Below are positions 63,167 through 64,000 of a DNA stretch of 64,000 nucleotides, piece after piece; the first letter of the stretch is position 1, and each line of letters begins with the position of its first letter. Position numbers and translations under genes: made by a program. Origin of the DNA: Ignavibacteria bacterium (lineage in GTDB: Bacteria; Bacteroidota; Ignavibacteria; Tepidaquicellales; Tepidaquicellaceae); assembly GCA_016710985.1 (NCBI GenBank), contig JADJTX010000009.1, forward strand, positions 62,001-126,000, in the 5' to 3' direction. The notes below the pieces were generated by a model. It worked only from the letters and a program-made list of their open reading frames with translations, had not been told where the DNA came from and ran no database searches.

Positions 63167-64000
63167 TTAATTTCTCGAAAACCGGCAGAGCAGGTCGCAT
63201 ATCATGTCCTGCTTATTTCTTTCCTGGTTAGCGCCGCCGCCGAATCCGTTCATTGCAATATAAAAGATCAGTAATTCATTATCCCTCGAAACAGCATATC
63301 CTGACAGTGAACTTACAGAATTCAGAGTACCTGTTTTAGCATGAACATTCTTCTCCGCTTCAGTTCCTATCATACGGTTTCGCAATGTACCGTCCAGACC
63401 GGCAATTGCCAGTGAGCTGTAAAAATAATCAAAATTCTTTTCATCATCATACATATACTTCAATAGTCTTATATAAAGATCTGAATTTACCACATTAAAT
63501 CTCGATAGACCTGAGCCTTCGAGTATTTCAAAAATACCACGTGGATTTCCTATTGAAGTTAAAAAATCAATTACTGCTAATTCGCCTTTCTCAAGCGTCC
63601 CGGGAGGTGTTGAGAATTTTGCACCAATGACTTTGAATATAGTTATTGCCGAATGATTATCACTTTCCTTATTCATACGCGACAGGACATCAAAAATTGT
63701 ATGTGATACAACCGCTATTTCCTTTGATGCACTTGGTGTCACTCCTGCGATCACTATACCGCCTACACTAACTCCTGACAAGATTAAATTTTCAGAAAGC
63801 AGTTCTGCCGCCATTGCTGCCGGATCAAACCCACCCGGATTCTTATTAAGATTAATTCCGCTGACATAAGGCCAGTATCCTTGTTTTGTATCACCCTGAT
63901 AGTAGTTGGCAATTCCATAATGAGCGTCGTCAAGATAAGATTCATCATAAACAATGTTCCCGGTTATCTCTTTAATATTCTTTTCTGAAACAATTTTTGC
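63167..64000 (-). CDS. dacB: PBP4-type D-alanyl-D-alanine carboxypeptidase/endopeptidase (S13), C-terminal part
   Basis: The frame is open from the window's right edge to a stop at 63167, giving 277 codons of the C-terminus. It contains VYDESYLDDAHYG, SGINLNKNPGGFDPAA and the family-defining KTGT box in HAKTGTLNSVSSLSGYA near the end. The serine motifs SxxK and SxN lie off the window or near the edge; GSGLSRFN is the SxN-type box. S13 enzymes trim peptidoglycan side chains in the periplasm. Its stop lies only 11 bases from the clpS start. Confidence 0.88.
   Translation of the reverse strand, partial: AKIVSEKNIKEITGNIVYDESYLDDAHYGIANYYQGDTKQGYWPYVSGINLNKNPGGFDPAAMAAELLSENLILSGVSVGGIVIAGVTPSASKEIAVVSHTIFDVLSRMNKESDNHSAITIFKVIGAKFSTPPGTLEKGELAVIDFLTSIGNPRGIFEILEGSGLSRFNVVNSDLYIRLLKYMYDDEKNFDYFYSSLAIAGLDGTLRNRMIGTEAEKNVHAKTGTLNSVSSLSGYAVSRDNELLIFYIAMNGFGGGANQERNKQDMICDLLCRFSRN

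Overview
The window reads as a chromosomal segment of an AT-rich, Gram-negative member of the Bacteroidota/Ignavibacteria-Chlorobi group. Two secreted proteins (37085-38968 and 44893-48066) end in type IX secretion (T9SS) sorting domains with the YPNPFNPVTTIKYEL-like motif common in Ignavibacteria. Outer-membrane functions are also present (LptF/G permease, KdsC, beta-barrel proteins), together with a SUF-only Fe-S assembly operon. No phage, insertion sequence with a transposase, or CRISPR array is visible. The assignment to Ignavibacteria rests on recalled protein style, not on a search.

Layout. 0-6 kb (minus strand): sugar-type dehydrogenase fragment, SRP RNA, LptF/G permease, DoxX-like protein, Kbl, Amt and an outer-membrane barrel upstream of Amt. 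6-13.7 kb: endonuclease III, KdsC, a methyltransferase, PAP2 phosphatase, SprT-like and DinB proteins, an aminotransferase, a SnoaL protein and an M15 peptidase. 14-22 kb (plus): the SUF operon sufB-(DinB-VOC)-sufC-sufD-sufS-sufE-sufT, then a ferredoxin-reductase fusion. 22-29.8 kb: antitoxin, transglutaminase, a translationally coupled small-enzyme operon (two GNATs, a P-loop kinase, a methyltransferase), an HMA-MauE membrane protein and unknowns. 29.8-39 kb: PhoX-like phosphatase, a barrel, a remnant gene, a sensor kinase, an OmpR regulator and a secreted 5'-nucleotidase. 39-44.7 kb: membrane proteins, a LytS/LytTR pair, tRNA-Lys(CTT) and a helical repeat protein. 44.9-53.3 kb: a giant FG-GAP T9SS protein, an M14 carboxypeptidase and an MFS transporter. 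53.8-60 kb (plus): tmk, ctpA, purK, a prohibitin-like protein, a DUF2007-like protein and a dipeptidase. 60-64 kb (minus): DinB, uvrB, clpS and a PBP4-type dacB fragment.

Two themes stand out beyond ordinary genes. First, many genes, densest from 24 to 36.6 kb, carry frameshifts, several of them clearly in homopolymers. The protein family signal resumes cleanly in another frame, which suggests consensus indels at least as much as gene decay. Second, the intergenic DNA is unusually structured. There are short tandem arrays (7-9 bp units) that begin at or within the stop codon of the upstream gene and often carry a stop triplet per unit, degenerate palindromes made of repeated words, and a MITE-like element of about 260 bp in two clear copies. 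These arrays and elements are the best candidates for something undescribed here.
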